A stretch of DNA of 47,918 bases from assembly GCA_038238115.1 (NCBI GenBank), contig JBBRYB010000026.1:1-47918 (forward strand). The letters are read 5' to 3'. The first letter of the stretch is position 1; each line of letters begins with the position of its first letter. Below are positions 15,204 through 23,598 of the stretch, one piece after another. Both the position numbers and the translations under genes were made by a program. The notes under the pieces were generated by a model. It did no database searches. It saw nothing but the letters and a program-made list of their open reading frames with translations, and was not told the origin of the DNA. This DNA comes from JBBRYB01 sp038238115. Lineage in GTDB: Bacteria > Actinomycetota > Actinomycetes > Propionibacteriales > Nocardioidaceae.

Positions 15204-16403
15204 TCAGAGGTTCCCGCGCGCCTCCTGCTCGCGCTCGATGGCCTCGAAGAGTGCCTTGAAGTTGCCCTTGCCGAATCCAAGGGACCCGTGCCGCTCGATG
15301 AACTCGTAGAACACGGTCGGGCGGTCACCCATGGGCCGGGTGAAGATCTGCAGCAGGTAGCCGTCCTCGTCCCGGTCGACCAAGATGGAGCGACGCTTGA
15401 GCTCGTCGATGGGCACTCGGACGTTACCAATGCGCTCGCGCAACTCCGGGTCGTCGTAGTAGGAGTCCGGTGTGGGCAGGAACTCGACGCCGTTGGCCCG
15501 AAGCTGGTCGACGGTGGCAAGCAGGTCGCCGGTCGCCAACGCGATGTGCTGGCAGCCGGCGCCGCCGTAAGACTCCAGATACTCGTCGATCTGCGACTTG
15601 CGCTGAGCGACTGCGGGCTCGTTCAGAGGGAACTTGACTCGATGGTTGCCGCTCGAGACGACCTTGGACATCAGCGCGGAGTAGTCGGTGGCAATGTCGT
15701 CGCCGATGAACTCCGCCATGTTCACGAAGCCAAGAACCTTGTTGTAGAACTCGACCCACTGGTCCATCCGGCCGAGCTCGACGTTGCCGACGCAGTGGTC
15801 CACGGCCTGGAACAGCCGCTTGGGATGGCCCTGCGGTCGTTGCACGGTGGTCTGAGCAGCGACGAAGCCCGGCAAGTATGGCCCGGAGTAGCGAGAGCGG
15901 TCGATGAGCGAGTGCCGGGTCTCCCCGTACGTCGCGATAGCTGCCAAGCGCACCGTGCCGTTGTCGTCGCTGACGTCGTGCGGGTCCTCCAGGACAGTGG
16001 CGCCCATGGCCCGGGCGTGGTCGATGCACTTGTCGACATCGGGGACCTCCAAGGCGAGGTCGACGACCCCGTCGCCGTGGCGCCGATGGTGGTCGAGGAG
16101 ATCGCTGTGTGGCGTGACGCCGCCGCGGAACACGAAGCGTGCAGAGCCGGACTCCAGCACGTACGCCTTGTGGTCGCGTACTCCGGTCTCGGGCCCGGCG
16201 TACGCCACCAGATCCATCCCGAGGGCCAGCTGGTAGAACTGCGCGGTCAGCGTGGCGTTGCCGACCACGAAGACGACAGCGTCCATGGCGGTGACCGGGA
16301 ACGGGTCCTTGCTGGCGTCGTAGTCGACGAGGCCCACCAGTTGCTTGAGCTGCTCCAGGGTCAGGTCGGCCTTGATCTCGTCGGGCGTCAGGGTTTCAGT
16401 CAT
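15204..16403 (-). CDS. hppD: 4-hydroxyphenylpyruvate dioxygenase
   Basis: Converts 4-hydroxyphenylpyruvate to homogentisate in tyrosine catabolism; non-haem Fe(II) enzyme. The iron ligands are visible as the His in AVDHCVGNVELG, the His in GCQHIALAT and the Glu in FYEFIERHG; the C-terminal FGKGNFKALFEAIE helix is typical. ATG 16403 follows CAGGAGAT and gives 399 aa; the frame upstream runs into the promoter. No homogentisate dioxygenase is in the window. The divergent Lrp-type gene is the likely regulator. Confidence 0.95.
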   Translation of the reverse strand: MTETLTPDEIKADLTLEQLKQLVGLVDYDASKDPFPVTAMDAVVFVVGNATLTAQFYQLALGMDLVAYAGPETGVRDHKAYVLESGSARFVFRGGVTPHSDLLDHHRRHGDGVVDLALEVPDVDKCIDHARAMGATVLEDPHDVSDDNGTVRLAAIATYGETRHSLIDRSRYSGPYLPGFVAAQTTVQRPQGHPKRLFQAVDHCVGNVELGRMDQWVEFYNKVLGFVNMAEFIGDDIATDYSALMSKVVSSGNHRVKFPLNEPAVAQRKSQIDEYLESYGGAGCQHIALATGDLLATVDQLRANGVEFLPTPDSYYDDPELRERIGNVRVPIDELKRRSILVDRDEDGYLLQIFTRPMGDRPTVFYEFIERHGSLGFGKGNFKALFEAIEREQEARGNL

Positions 16404-16559
16404 GGCCAGATCATCTCCTGTCCGGGCAGTATGTGCAACAGTCAAGCTAATCGCTCTACACTGTGTCTAGTTGTGCTAGGAATAATGTCGCTGAACTGCA
16501 CATCCTGCGTAGGTCTAGCTGACAGCCCCGTATGCCCCTGCTGACCCCACGGAGACGAG
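16404..16559. promoter_or_regulatory. hppD/Lrp divergent promoter region
   Basis: A 156-bp divergent gap, more AT-rich than its surroundings. It contains CTAG half-sites at 16467-16470 and 16476-16479 (CTAG-TTGTG-CTAG) and a TACACT box at 16457-16462. Lrp/AsnC proteins commonly bind the shared promoter of the gene they diverge from, so this is the expected operator. The exact site is not established by sequence alone. Confidence 0.45.
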
Positions 16560-17045
16560 ATGCCCCCCGACGAGCTCGACGCAAGCCTCGTGAGACTGTT
16601 CGCCCAACAGCCACGGACCAGTGTCCTGGAAGCGTCACGCCGCCTCGGCGTGGCACGCGGGACGGTCCAGGCGAGGCTTGACCGGCTGGAGCGCACGGGC
16701 GTCGTACGCGGGTGGGGACCCGAGCTGGAACCGGAGGCGATCGGATTCCCGGTTACCGCCTTCCTCACGCTCGAGATCCGGCAAGGCGGTGGCCATGACC
16801 CGGTGGCGCAGCACCTCTCGCTCATCCCCGAGGTCCTGGAGGCACACACCGTGACCGGGCCGGGTGACCTCTGGTGCCGCGTGGTGGCGAGGTCGAACGC
16901 CGACCTTCAGCGCGTGATCGACACCGTCGTCGCTCACCCGGGAATCGAGCGATCAGCGACGATGATCAGCTTGTCGCGACAGATCGGCCATCGGGTACTT
17001 CCTCTCCTCGAGGCCGCGTCGACGTCCACCAAGCGGGGGGACTGA
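16560..17045 (+). CDS. Lrp/AsnC family transcriptional regulator
   Basis: A 161-aa regulator. An N-terminal winged helix-turn-helix (ELDASLVRLFAQQPRTSVLEASRRLGVARGTVQARLDRLERTGVV, quoted in pieces: LDASLVRLF, ASRRLGVARGTVQARL) is followed by a C-terminal RAM/ACT-like domain with TVTGPGDLWCRVVARSNADL, the effector-binding loop region. It diverges from hppD, so it probably senses an aromatic amino acid or its keto acid and controls tyrosine breakdown; that is inference. The gene's 3' end contains the first of three GTCGACGTCC repeats. Confidence 0.9.
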   Translation: MPPDELDASLVRLFAQQPRTSVLEASRRLGVARGTVQARLDRLERTGVVRGWGPELEPEAIGFPVTAFLTLEIRQGGGHDPVAQHLSLIPEVLEAHTVTGPGDLWCRVVARSNADLQRVIDTVVAHPGIERSATMISLSRQIGHRVLPLLEAASTSTKRGD

Positions 17046-17082
17046 GTCGACGTCCGGAGGCGGCGGCACCGAGTCGACGTCC
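17018..17082. repeat. Three GTCGACGTCC direct repeats
   Basis: GTCGACGTCC occurs at 17018-17027, 17046-17055 and 17073-17082, at spacings of 28 and 27 bp. The first lies in the end of the Lrp gene and the others lie in the 160-bp gap before the ABC ATPase gene. GTCGAC itself is palindromic. They may be a local duplication or operator sites. Confidence 0.6.
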
Positions 17083-17205
17083 GCCGGGGCAGAAGCAGTG
17101 AGCTCGAGGCGTGGTGACACGTATCTCATTGTCTGCAAGACTGACCGCCGTTCACCTCCACAACGGATCGTCCGGCACGTTCCTGCCGGTGAAGGGTGGT
17201 TTCTC

Positions 17206-18333
17206 ATGGCGACAGTTTCCTTCCAGGGCGCGAGCCGCGTCTATCCCGGTGCGACAGCCAAGGCCGTCGACCGGCTCAGCCTCGAGATCGGTGACGGCGA
17301 GTTCATGGTGCTCGTCGGACCGTCCGGCTGCGGCAAGTCCACCTCCCTGCGGATGCTCGCAGGGCTCGAGGAGGTGTCCGAGGGACAGGTCCTCATCGGC
17401 GACCGCGACGTCACCAACCTGCCGCCCAAAGACCGCGACATCGCCATGGTGTTCCAGAACTATGCCCTCTACCCGCACATGTCGGTGGCGGAGAACATGG
17501 GCTTCGCACTCAAGATGGCCGGCGTCGACAAGGGTGAGCGCGACAAGCGGGTACGCGAGGCCGCCGAGCTGCTCGGGCTGAGCGAGCTGCTCGACCGCAA
17601 GCCGAAGGCGATGTCGGGTGGCCAGCGTCAGCGCGTCGCCATGGGTCGGGCGATCGTTCGGAGCCCCCAGGTCTTCTGTATGGATGAGCCATTGTCCAAC
17701 CTCGACGCGAAGCTGCGCGTGACGACGCGGACCCAGATCGCGTCCCTTCAGCAGCGTCTTGGCGTCACCACTGTCTATGTCACGCACGACCAGGTCGAGG
17801 CGATGACGATGGGCGACCGGGTGGCTGTCATGAAGGACGGCATACTCCAGCAGGTCGACACTCCGCTGGCGCTCTACGACAACCCGGTGAACCTGTTCGT
17901 GGCCGGTTTCATCGGCTCGCCGGCGATGAACCTTCTGGACGCGACCTTCAGCGAGTCCGGTGCATCCGTCAACGGACACGACATTCCCGTACCGGTCTCA
18001 GCGGCCGAACGTGCCCAGCACACGGGCCCCATCAAGGTCGGGATCCGGCCGGAGAGCTTCCGTGTCTCCGAGGGGCAGGAGGGTATTCCTGTCAAGGTAA
18101 CGATCGTCGAGGAGCTCGGCGCCGACGCCTATCTGTTCGGGGTCACCGATGACGGCGTGGACTCCTCGATCGACGCGGGCACCGATGTGGTGATCAGGAT
18201 CGAGGCACGCCGCCACTTCACCCGCGGCTCCACGGTCTACGTGACAAGCGACCCCAACAACGTGCACGTCTTCGACACCGAGACCGGTGAGCGCATCGGT
18301 TCACGTGAGGCGGCAGCGACAGCGCGCAGCTAA
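17206..18333 (+). CDS. Sugar ABC transporter ATPase (MsmK/UgpC/SugC type)
   Basis: A 375-aa ATP-binding subunit of carbohydrate importers. Walker A GPSGCGKST (about residues 39-47), signature MSGGQRQRVAMGRA, Walker B VFCMDEPLSNLD, and the H-loop VTHDQVEAMTMGD are followed by a C-terminal TOBE/OB regulatory domain (about residues 240-370). Start chosen at ATG 17206 after GAAGGGTGG. No permease or binding-protein gene lies nearby, so it is an orphan ATPase that may energise several sugar systems, as MsmK does in other Gram-positives. It ends by overlapping the convergent MFS gene. Confidence 0.92.
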   Translation: MATVSFQGASRVYPGATAKAVDRLSLEIGDGEFMVLVGPSGCGKSTSLRMLAGLEEVSEGQVLIGDRDVTNLPPKDRDIAMVFQNYALYPHMSVAENMGFALKMAGVDKGERDKRVREAAELLGLSELLDRKPKAMSGGQRQRVAMGRAIVRSPQVFCMDEPLSNLDAKLRVTTRTQIASLQQRLGVTTVYVTHDQVEAMTMGDRVAVMKDGILQQVDTPLALYDNPVNLFVAGFIGSPAMNLLDATFSESGASVNGHDIPVPVSAAERAQHTGPIKVGIRPESFRVSEGQEGIPVKVTIVEELGADAYLFGVTDDGVDSSIDAGTDVVIRIEARRHFTRGSTVYVTSDPNNVHVFDTETGERIGSREAAATARS

Positions 18334-19508
18334 CCGGGCAGTGGCTTGCCGGACGCCAGGCCTGCGGGGATGGTGGCGACGACGAGTGCCGCGAGGACCG
18401 CGAACGCTCCCCACACACCCAGTGGGCTTGCTGCGAGTACGCCGATGACCAGCGCACCCATGGCCGTGCCCATATCGAAGGCGGCATTCCAGACGGCGCT
18501 CGCGACTGCTCGGTCAGCCGCGCTGATCCGCGCGAACGTGGACACAAGGGTGATCGACTGGACCGCGCCGTAGGCACCTCCGATCAGCAGGCAGGCCAGC
18601 AACGTCACCGCATCAACGCTGGTGGTCAAACCCGTTCCCAAGGCCAGTACGCCGACGGCCGCGACCCCGCAGGTGGCGAGCAGCGGCCAGGTGCCGCCGA
18701 CCCGGTCGATCAGGATGCCCGACCGCCAACGCGCCAGCGCCCCGCTGAAGCCGTACAGCAGCAGGCCAGCGGAGGCGACATAGCCGGTCGAGCGTTCGAT
18801 CGGCAGGAACGTCACGACCGCGCCGCCGACGATGGTGAGGGCGCAGAGGACGGTAGCCGGAGCGAGCGTGCGGACGACGGCCAAGCGGGTGTCCGGCGCA
18901 GCGGGGGCAGCCTGATGTCCCCGGGCGTGCGTCTCACGGCGACGACCGTTCCAGGCTAGTGCGGCTCCGAGGACCGGCAGCGTCGCGATCATCGCGATAG
19001 GCCAGAAGCCCACCCGCTGCAATACCAGGACCGAGAGCGGGATCATCACGAGGTTGGGCACGGCTGCCGCGAGGCCGTAGAGCCCGCTGACCTGTCCGTG
19101 TCTGCCAACGGGAGCGACCTCACTGGTCATGATCGCGCCGGTTACGGTGACCACGGCGAAGCCGAAGCCGCGCACCACGCAGACGGCGTACAGCGGAAGT
19201 CCAGTGCTCGCCCAGATGAGGGCGGGTGCCGGAAGCCCCAGTGCGACCAGCCCGACCGACATCGTCACCGAGGTCGACAGCCGGCGCAGCAGCCGGGGCA
19301 CCAGGGGCTGACACAGCACCGTCGCCGCGAGCATCACGGTCGTGGTGGCACCCGCTGAGCTGGCGGAGGCCCCCTTCGACGCCGTGTACGCCGGCAATGA
19401 CGACAAAGTAACGAAGAAGCCGCAGAAACCCAGGGCGGACATCGCCATCATCCGCAGAACTGGAGCCTGCCTGATCAACGGGCTCCGGTCTCGCGACACC
19501 ACGGGCAC
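18330..19508 (-). CDS. MFS transporter (exporter-like, 12 TM)
   Basis: A 392-aa major facilitator with about 12 transmembrane helices. A loop-2/3-like basic segment follows TM2 (PRLLRRLSTSV) and an RxGxxSGLYG-like stretch lies in the first half (GRHGQVSGLYGLAAAVPN). The frame begins with several GTG codons (19508, 19502, 19499), so the exact start is uncertain. Substrate unknown; drug or metabolite efflux is the default reading. The stop overlaps that of the ABC ATPase. A terminator-like hairpin and the GH3 gene lie upstream. Confidence 0.85.
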   Translation of the reverse strand: MPVVSRDRSPLIRQAPVLRMMAMSALGFCGFFVTLSSLPAYTASKGASASSAGATTTVMLAATVLCQPLVPRLLRRLSTSVTMSVGLVALGLPAPALIWASTGLPLYAVCVVRGFGFAVVTVTGAIMTSEVAPVGRHGQVSGLYGLAAAVPNLVMIPLSVLVLQRVGFWPIAMIATLPVLGAALAWNGRRRETHARGHQAAPAAPDTRLAVVRTLAPATVLCALTIVGGAVVTFLPIERSTGYVASAGLLLYGFSGALARWRSGILIDRVGGTWPLLATCGVAAVGVLALGTGLTTSVDAVTLLACLLIGGAYGAVQSITLVSTFARISAADRAVASAVWNAAFDMGTAMGALVIGVLAASPLGVWGAFAVLAALVVATIPAGLASGKPLPG

Positions 19509-19558
19509 GCCCCCTCACCGGGCCTTGGCGGTGGTCCTCGGGACTCTCCAGGCGGTCC

Positions 19559-19584
19559 GCGGCGCCGGGGGGACGAGGCGCCGC
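19559..19584 (-). terminator. Hairpin terminator after the GH3 gene
   Basis: GCGGCGCC 19559-19566 pairs perfectly with GGCGCCGC 19577-19584 around a 10-nt loop, one base past the GH3 stop on the minus strand. There is no U tract, which is common for actinobacterial terminators. Confidence 0.55.
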
Positions 19585-19585
19585 G

Positions 19586-22078
19586 TCATGGCAGCTGCAC
19601 ACGTGTGGTCGGCGTCAGGTTGTCGCTCGCTGTGCCCACCGAGACCTCGAGCGCGCCCGGCTCGAGGCTCCAGCTCTGCTTGTCGACGTCCCAGTCCTCC
19701 AGGACCCGCCGCAGCACCCGGACGGTCGCGTGCGTCTTCTCTCCCGGGGCGAGCTCGACAACACGCGACCCCGCGTACCACATCACCGGACGGGTGATCG
19801 AGCTGTCTGGCCGAGAGCAGTACGCTTGAACCACCTGGCGTCCGCGCCGCCCACCGGTGTTCGTGACCTCGACGTCGACGAGCAGGCCGTCCTCGATGTG
19901 CTCCACCGCCGGCTCTCCCAACGCCCAGGAGGTGTAGCCGAGGCCATGCCCGAATGCATAGGCGGGGCAGACGCCAGCACGCCGGAACGCGCGATAGCCG
20001 ACGTCGAGCCCCTCGGCATAGACCACGTCCCCGTCGACGGGACGGGGGGACGCGAGGGGAGCGCCCTCGTTGGCCGGCCAGGTCATCGGCAGCCGACCGC
20101 CGGGCTCGGCCACGCCGATGAGCACGTCAGCCAGTGACGTCCCCATCTCCTGCCCGCCGAACCACGGCAGCAAAATGGCCGCGACGTCGTCTCGCCACGG
20201 CAGCAGCACCGGTGCACCAGCGTTGACCACGACGACCGTGCGCGCATTGGCGGCGGCGACGGCACGGACGAGGTCATCCTGCCTGCCACCGAGCGCGAGT
20301 GTGCTGCGGTCGAAACCCTCCGACTCGTCCTCTGGAGAGGTGCCCACCAGCACGAGCGCGACGTCGGCACCGCTCGCCGCATCCGCTGCCTGCGTGATCA
20401 GCGTGTCGTCGTCGGGGGCGACCGCGTCGAAACCCAGGCGTGGCGCGGCGACGGTGTGCGGGGCAGGCAAGAAGTCGAAGACGACGTCGACACCTTGACC
20501 CGAACGCAGGCGAAGCTCAACCAGGGCCTGCGGCGGCATCGACATCGACACGACCGCGTCGTCGGTGATTCCGACCAGGTCCTCGTCGACGCGCAGTACG
20601 CCGTCGACGGTGATCCGCGCATGCCCCACTCCGGCGCCCGCAAGCACGTAGTCGCCGTCGGCCGGCGCGGTGATGCGGGTGCTGACCCGGTAGCCGGCCA
20701 CCTGGTCCTCCGGCACGCCGACAGGGTGGCCCATGCCGTAGACAAGGGTGTCGGGGTGGCTGCGCACCTGCGATCCCACCGTCTCGCCGTGGGCGTCGAC
20801 GAACTCGACCAGGACCACCCCCTCTCCGCAGGGTGCCCGCCCGAACTCTCGGCTCAGCGGCCGGACAAGGGTGCTCGGGCGGGCGCCTTCGGCGTACACG
20901 ACCTCCACCTGATCGAATGCCTGCTCGATCGCGTGCAACGGGATCGCCGCATATGGCGCGATGACCGCTGCACTCCCGCCACCGTTGATCCGTGGGTTCA
21001 GCGCCGCCGGTCCGATGACCGCGATGCGGGTGAGCGTGGCGGGGTCGAGCGGAAGGACGTCGCCTTCGTTGCGCAGGAGCACGGTCCCCAGCGCGCTAGC
21101 ACGGACAAGCAGGCGGCGGACCGCGGGAGCATCTGGCTGCGGCGGCGTACCGAGGGTCCCTGGGTCGACGAGCGGGGCGACGCCGTCCAAGGCGCCCACC
21201 CGGGCGGCCAGCCGTAGCAGCCGCACCACCTTGTCGTCGACGGCCTCCTCGCTGACTGCCCCCGACCGCACTGACTCGAGCAGCCCCATCGACCATGCGG
21301 TGCGCGGCCCGGGGAAGACGAGATCCACACCCTCGCCGGCGCTCTTCTCCACGCCGCGGACGGCCCCCCAGTCGGAGATGACGAAGCCGGCAAACCCCCA
21401 CTCACCCTTCACCACGCTGTTGAGCATCGGCGTCTCGGACCCGAGTGTCCCGTTGATCGCGTTGTAGGAGCACATCAGGCCGAGCCCGTCGGCGTCCCTT
21501 ACCACCGCCTCGAACGGCGCCAGGTAGACCTCGCGAAGCACCCGCTCGTCCACGACCGAGTTCGACCTCAGCCGATCCGTCTCGGCCTCGTTGGCGATGA
21601 AGTGCTTCACCGTCGTCGCGGGACCCTGGCTCTGGATGCCACGGACGACCGCCACCGCGATCGAGCTCGTCAGCAGCGGGTCCTCGCTGAGCGCCTCGAA
21701 GTGCCGTCCGCCGTACGGCGTGCGTTGGAGGTTCACGGTGGGCGCGAGGACGACGTCGACGCCCTTGCGGCGAGCCTCCGACCCGATCAGGCGACCAATC
21801 TCCTCGGCGAGCTCCGGGTCGAAGGTCGAGGCGATCGCCGTCGTCGACGGGGTGTTGGCTGACGTCTCGTCCTCGGACCAGCGCACCCCGCGGACGCCGA
21901 CCGGGCCGTCGGAGACGACGATCGAGCGGAGCCCGATCGCGGGAGCCGCGTGGGTGCTCCAGTGGTCCTGCGCGGAGAGCAGCCTGACCTTCGCCGCGAG
22001 GTCGAGCGCGCCGAGCCGGGCGCTGATCTCCGCTTCCAGCGCTCTGTCGCCGGCGGCGGGCGTCGCGTCGCCCTCCAT
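19586..22078 (-). CDS. GH3 beta-glucosidase with PA14-like insert
   Basis: About 830-aa cytoplasmic glycoside hydrolase family 3 enzyme with no signal peptide. The nucleophile aspartate lies in GFVISDWGAV (about residue 236). KHFIANEAETDR, the GH3-C domain (VVVVNAGAPVLLPW, ILLPWFGGQEMG) and a C-terminal fibronectin-III-like domain (from YAFGHGLGYTSW) are present. A PA14-like beta insert is suggested between about residues 410 and 540. It probably cleaves imported beta-glucosides. ATG 22078 is preferred because GGAGG lies upstream; ATG 22132 and GTG 22141 extend it. Confidence 0.9.
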   Translation of the reverse strand: MEGDATPAAGDRALEAEISARLGALDLAAKVRLLSAQDHWSTHAAPAIGLRSIVVSDGPVGVRGVRWSEDETSANTPSTTAIASTFDPELAEEIGRLIGSEARRKGVDVVLAPTVNLQRTPYGGRHFEALSEDPLLTSSIAVAVVRGIQSQGPATTVKHFIANEAETDRLRSNSVVDERVLREVYLAPFEAVVRDADGLGLMCSYNAINGTLGSETPMLNSVVKGEWGFAGFVISDWGAVRGVEKSAGEGVDLVFPGPRTAWSMGLLESVRSGAVSEEAVDDKVVRLLRLAARVGALDGVAPLVDPGTLGTPPQPDAPAVRRLLVRASALGTVLLRNEGDVLPLDPATLTRIAVIGPAALNPRINGGGSAAVIAPYAAIPLHAIEQAFDQVEVVYAEGARPSTLVRPLSREFGRAPCGEGVVLVEFVDAHGETVGSQVRSHPDTLVYGMGHPVGVPEDQVAGYRVSTRITAPADGDYVLAGAGVGHARITVDGVLRVDEDLVGITDDAVVSMSMPPQALVELRLRSGQGVDVVFDFLPAPHTVAAPRLGFDAVAPDDDTLITQAADAASGADVALVLVGTSPEDESEGFDRSTLALGGRQDDLVRAVAAANARTVVVVNAGAPVLLPWRDDVAAILLPWFGGQEMGTSLADVLIGVAEPGGRLPMTWPANEGAPLASPRPVDGDVVYAEGLDVGYRAFRRAGVCPAYAFGHGLGYTSWALGEPAVEHIEDGLLVDVEVTNTGGRRGRQVVQAYCSRPDSSITRPVMWYAGSRVVELAPGEKTHATVRVLRRVLEDWDVDKQSWSLEPGALEVSVGTASDNLTPTTRVQLP

Positions 22079-22206
22079 GCTCAACAGCACCTCCGCGTCC
22101 TTGCGACCGGCCCCGCTGCCCTCTGGCGCCATCTGCTCCACGCCACCGGCCCTGCCGGGCCTGAGCCTATTACGCTGCCGTGTGACCGCCGTCGCGGGAG
22201 CGAGGA

Positions 22207-23598
22207 TCAGGTCGCGGGGCGGACCCGGAAGGCGACGAAGGTGGCCAGCAGCATGACGGCGAACGACACCGCAAAGATCCAGGAATAGAGCTCGGTAGGC
22301 GCGAGCGTGCTGCGCCCCAGGGCGTACAACACTCCGGCGCCGCCGATGACGAGCAGGCCGCCAAGGGAGTCGCTCATCTGGATAGCGGCAGAGTTCGCGC
22401 CGCGGTCGTCGGGTGGTGAGAAGTCGAAGAGGAGCACCGCGTTGCTCGACATCGACAGACCCATGCCGAGACCCCCGATGAGCAGGCCGACACCGGCGGT
22501 CCAGGCGGGCACCGTGACGGCATCGGTCACCACGGCCGCCGACGCGGTGAACAGCACGCCGACCGCGGCCACAGACGAGCCGAGTCGCACCAGGCCGCTG
22601 CGCCTCATTGTCAGCTGGGAGCGGCCCTGCCAGGCGGATCCGGCCGACCAGCCCAGCGCCGTACCCGCGACCGCGAGACCTGCCAGGGTCGGTGTCGCGC
22701 CCCGGTGCTCAACCAGCATCAGCGGCACGAACGCCTGGCAGCTGAAGAAGCCACCGGCCGTCACTCCCCGAAACGCGATGACCGATGGCAGCCCCCGCTT
22801 CAGCCGTAGCGTCCCAGGCGGGAACAGGGTCCGTGCGGACACCACAACGAGTCCGAGCCCGACCAAGACAGCGGCCCCGGCGGTGAACCAGTGCGCATGC
22901 TCAGCCGCGAGACCGGCCCACTGCATCAGAGCCGCGCCGACCGCCATCGCCGCGGCGAGCCATACCCGTCCGGTGCGGCGGGTGTCAGATGCTGTCGTCC
23001 GCGACAGTCGCGGGAGTACGGCGAGCAGCGGGATCGGGATCAGCGGCGCCAGGGACAGGAAGGCCCAGCGCCACGAGACGTACTGCGTCAGGCCGCCGGC
23101 GATGAACGGGCCCACCACCGACGGGACGACCCAAGCCGTCGAGAGCAGCGACATGATCCGGGGGCGGTGCGTCTCGGGATAACACTGCGCGATCATGACG
23201 TACACCGCGACGATGGTGAAGCCGGCGCCGAGACCCTGCACGACGCGACCGCAGATCAGCATCGGCATAGAGGTGCTGAGGCCGGACAACACCAGGCCGG
23301 CGGCGAATGCGGCGCAGCCGCCGATCACGGGCAGGCGCGGACCGATCCGGTCGCAGACCTCCCCAGCGACCCCGTTGGCGAACATGGCGGCACCGAGGAA
23401 TCCGGTCAACGCCCACGGATAGAGCCTGAGGCCGCCGAGCTCACGTGCCGCCACGGGCAGCGCTGTCGCCACGGCCATGAACTCGAAGGCGATGCCGAGG
23501 ATGAGCGCGAAGATCCCCGCTGACAGGGCTCGGTACTCAGGGGAGAAGGCGCGGATCGTCGAGCTGGCGGGGGCACCGGTCGTCGTGCGGCCGCTCAA
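22207..23598 (-). CDS. MFS transporter (14-TM-like drug/metabolite exporter)
   Basis: A 463-aa major facilitator. N-terminal motifs GFLGAAMFANGVAGEVCDRIG and GRVVQGLGAGFTIVAVYVM correspond to motifs A and C-like segments of multidrug exporters. I place the start at TTG 23598, where TTGA overlaps the stop of the metalloprotease gene; the longer frame to 23664 runs through the protease C-terminus and is tryptophan/proline-rich nonsense. Translational coupling to a secreted protease is unusual. Substrate unknown. Confidence 0.82.
   Translation of the reverse strand: MSGRTTTGAPASSTIRAFSPEYRALSAGIFALILGIAFEFMAVATALPVAARELGGLRLYPWALTGFLGAAMFANGVAGEVCDRIGPRLPVIGGCAAFAAGLVLSGLSTSMPMLICGRVVQGLGAGFTIVAVYVMIAQCYPETHRPRIMSLLSTAWVVPSVVGPFIAGGLTQYVSWRWAFLSLAPLIPIPLLAVLPRLSRTTASDTRRTGRVWLAAAMAVGAALMQWAGLAAEHAHWFTAGAAVLVGLGLVVVSARTLFPPGTLRLKRGLPSVIAFRGVTAGGFFSCQAFVPLMLVEHRGATPTLAGLAVAGTALGWSAGSAWQGRSQLTMRRSGLVRLGSSVAAVGVLFTASAAVVTDAVTVPAWTAGVGLLIGGLGMGLSMSSNAVLLFDFSPPDDRGANSAAIQMSDSLGGLLVIGGAGVLYALGRSTLAPTELYSWIFAVSFAVMLLATFVAFRVRPAT

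Noticed and set aside
14622..16544. 640-codon plus-strand open frame
   Set aside because: It runs through the repeat cluster and antisense to hppD, has no ribosome site or known domain, and reflects GC-rich codon bias on the opposite strand.
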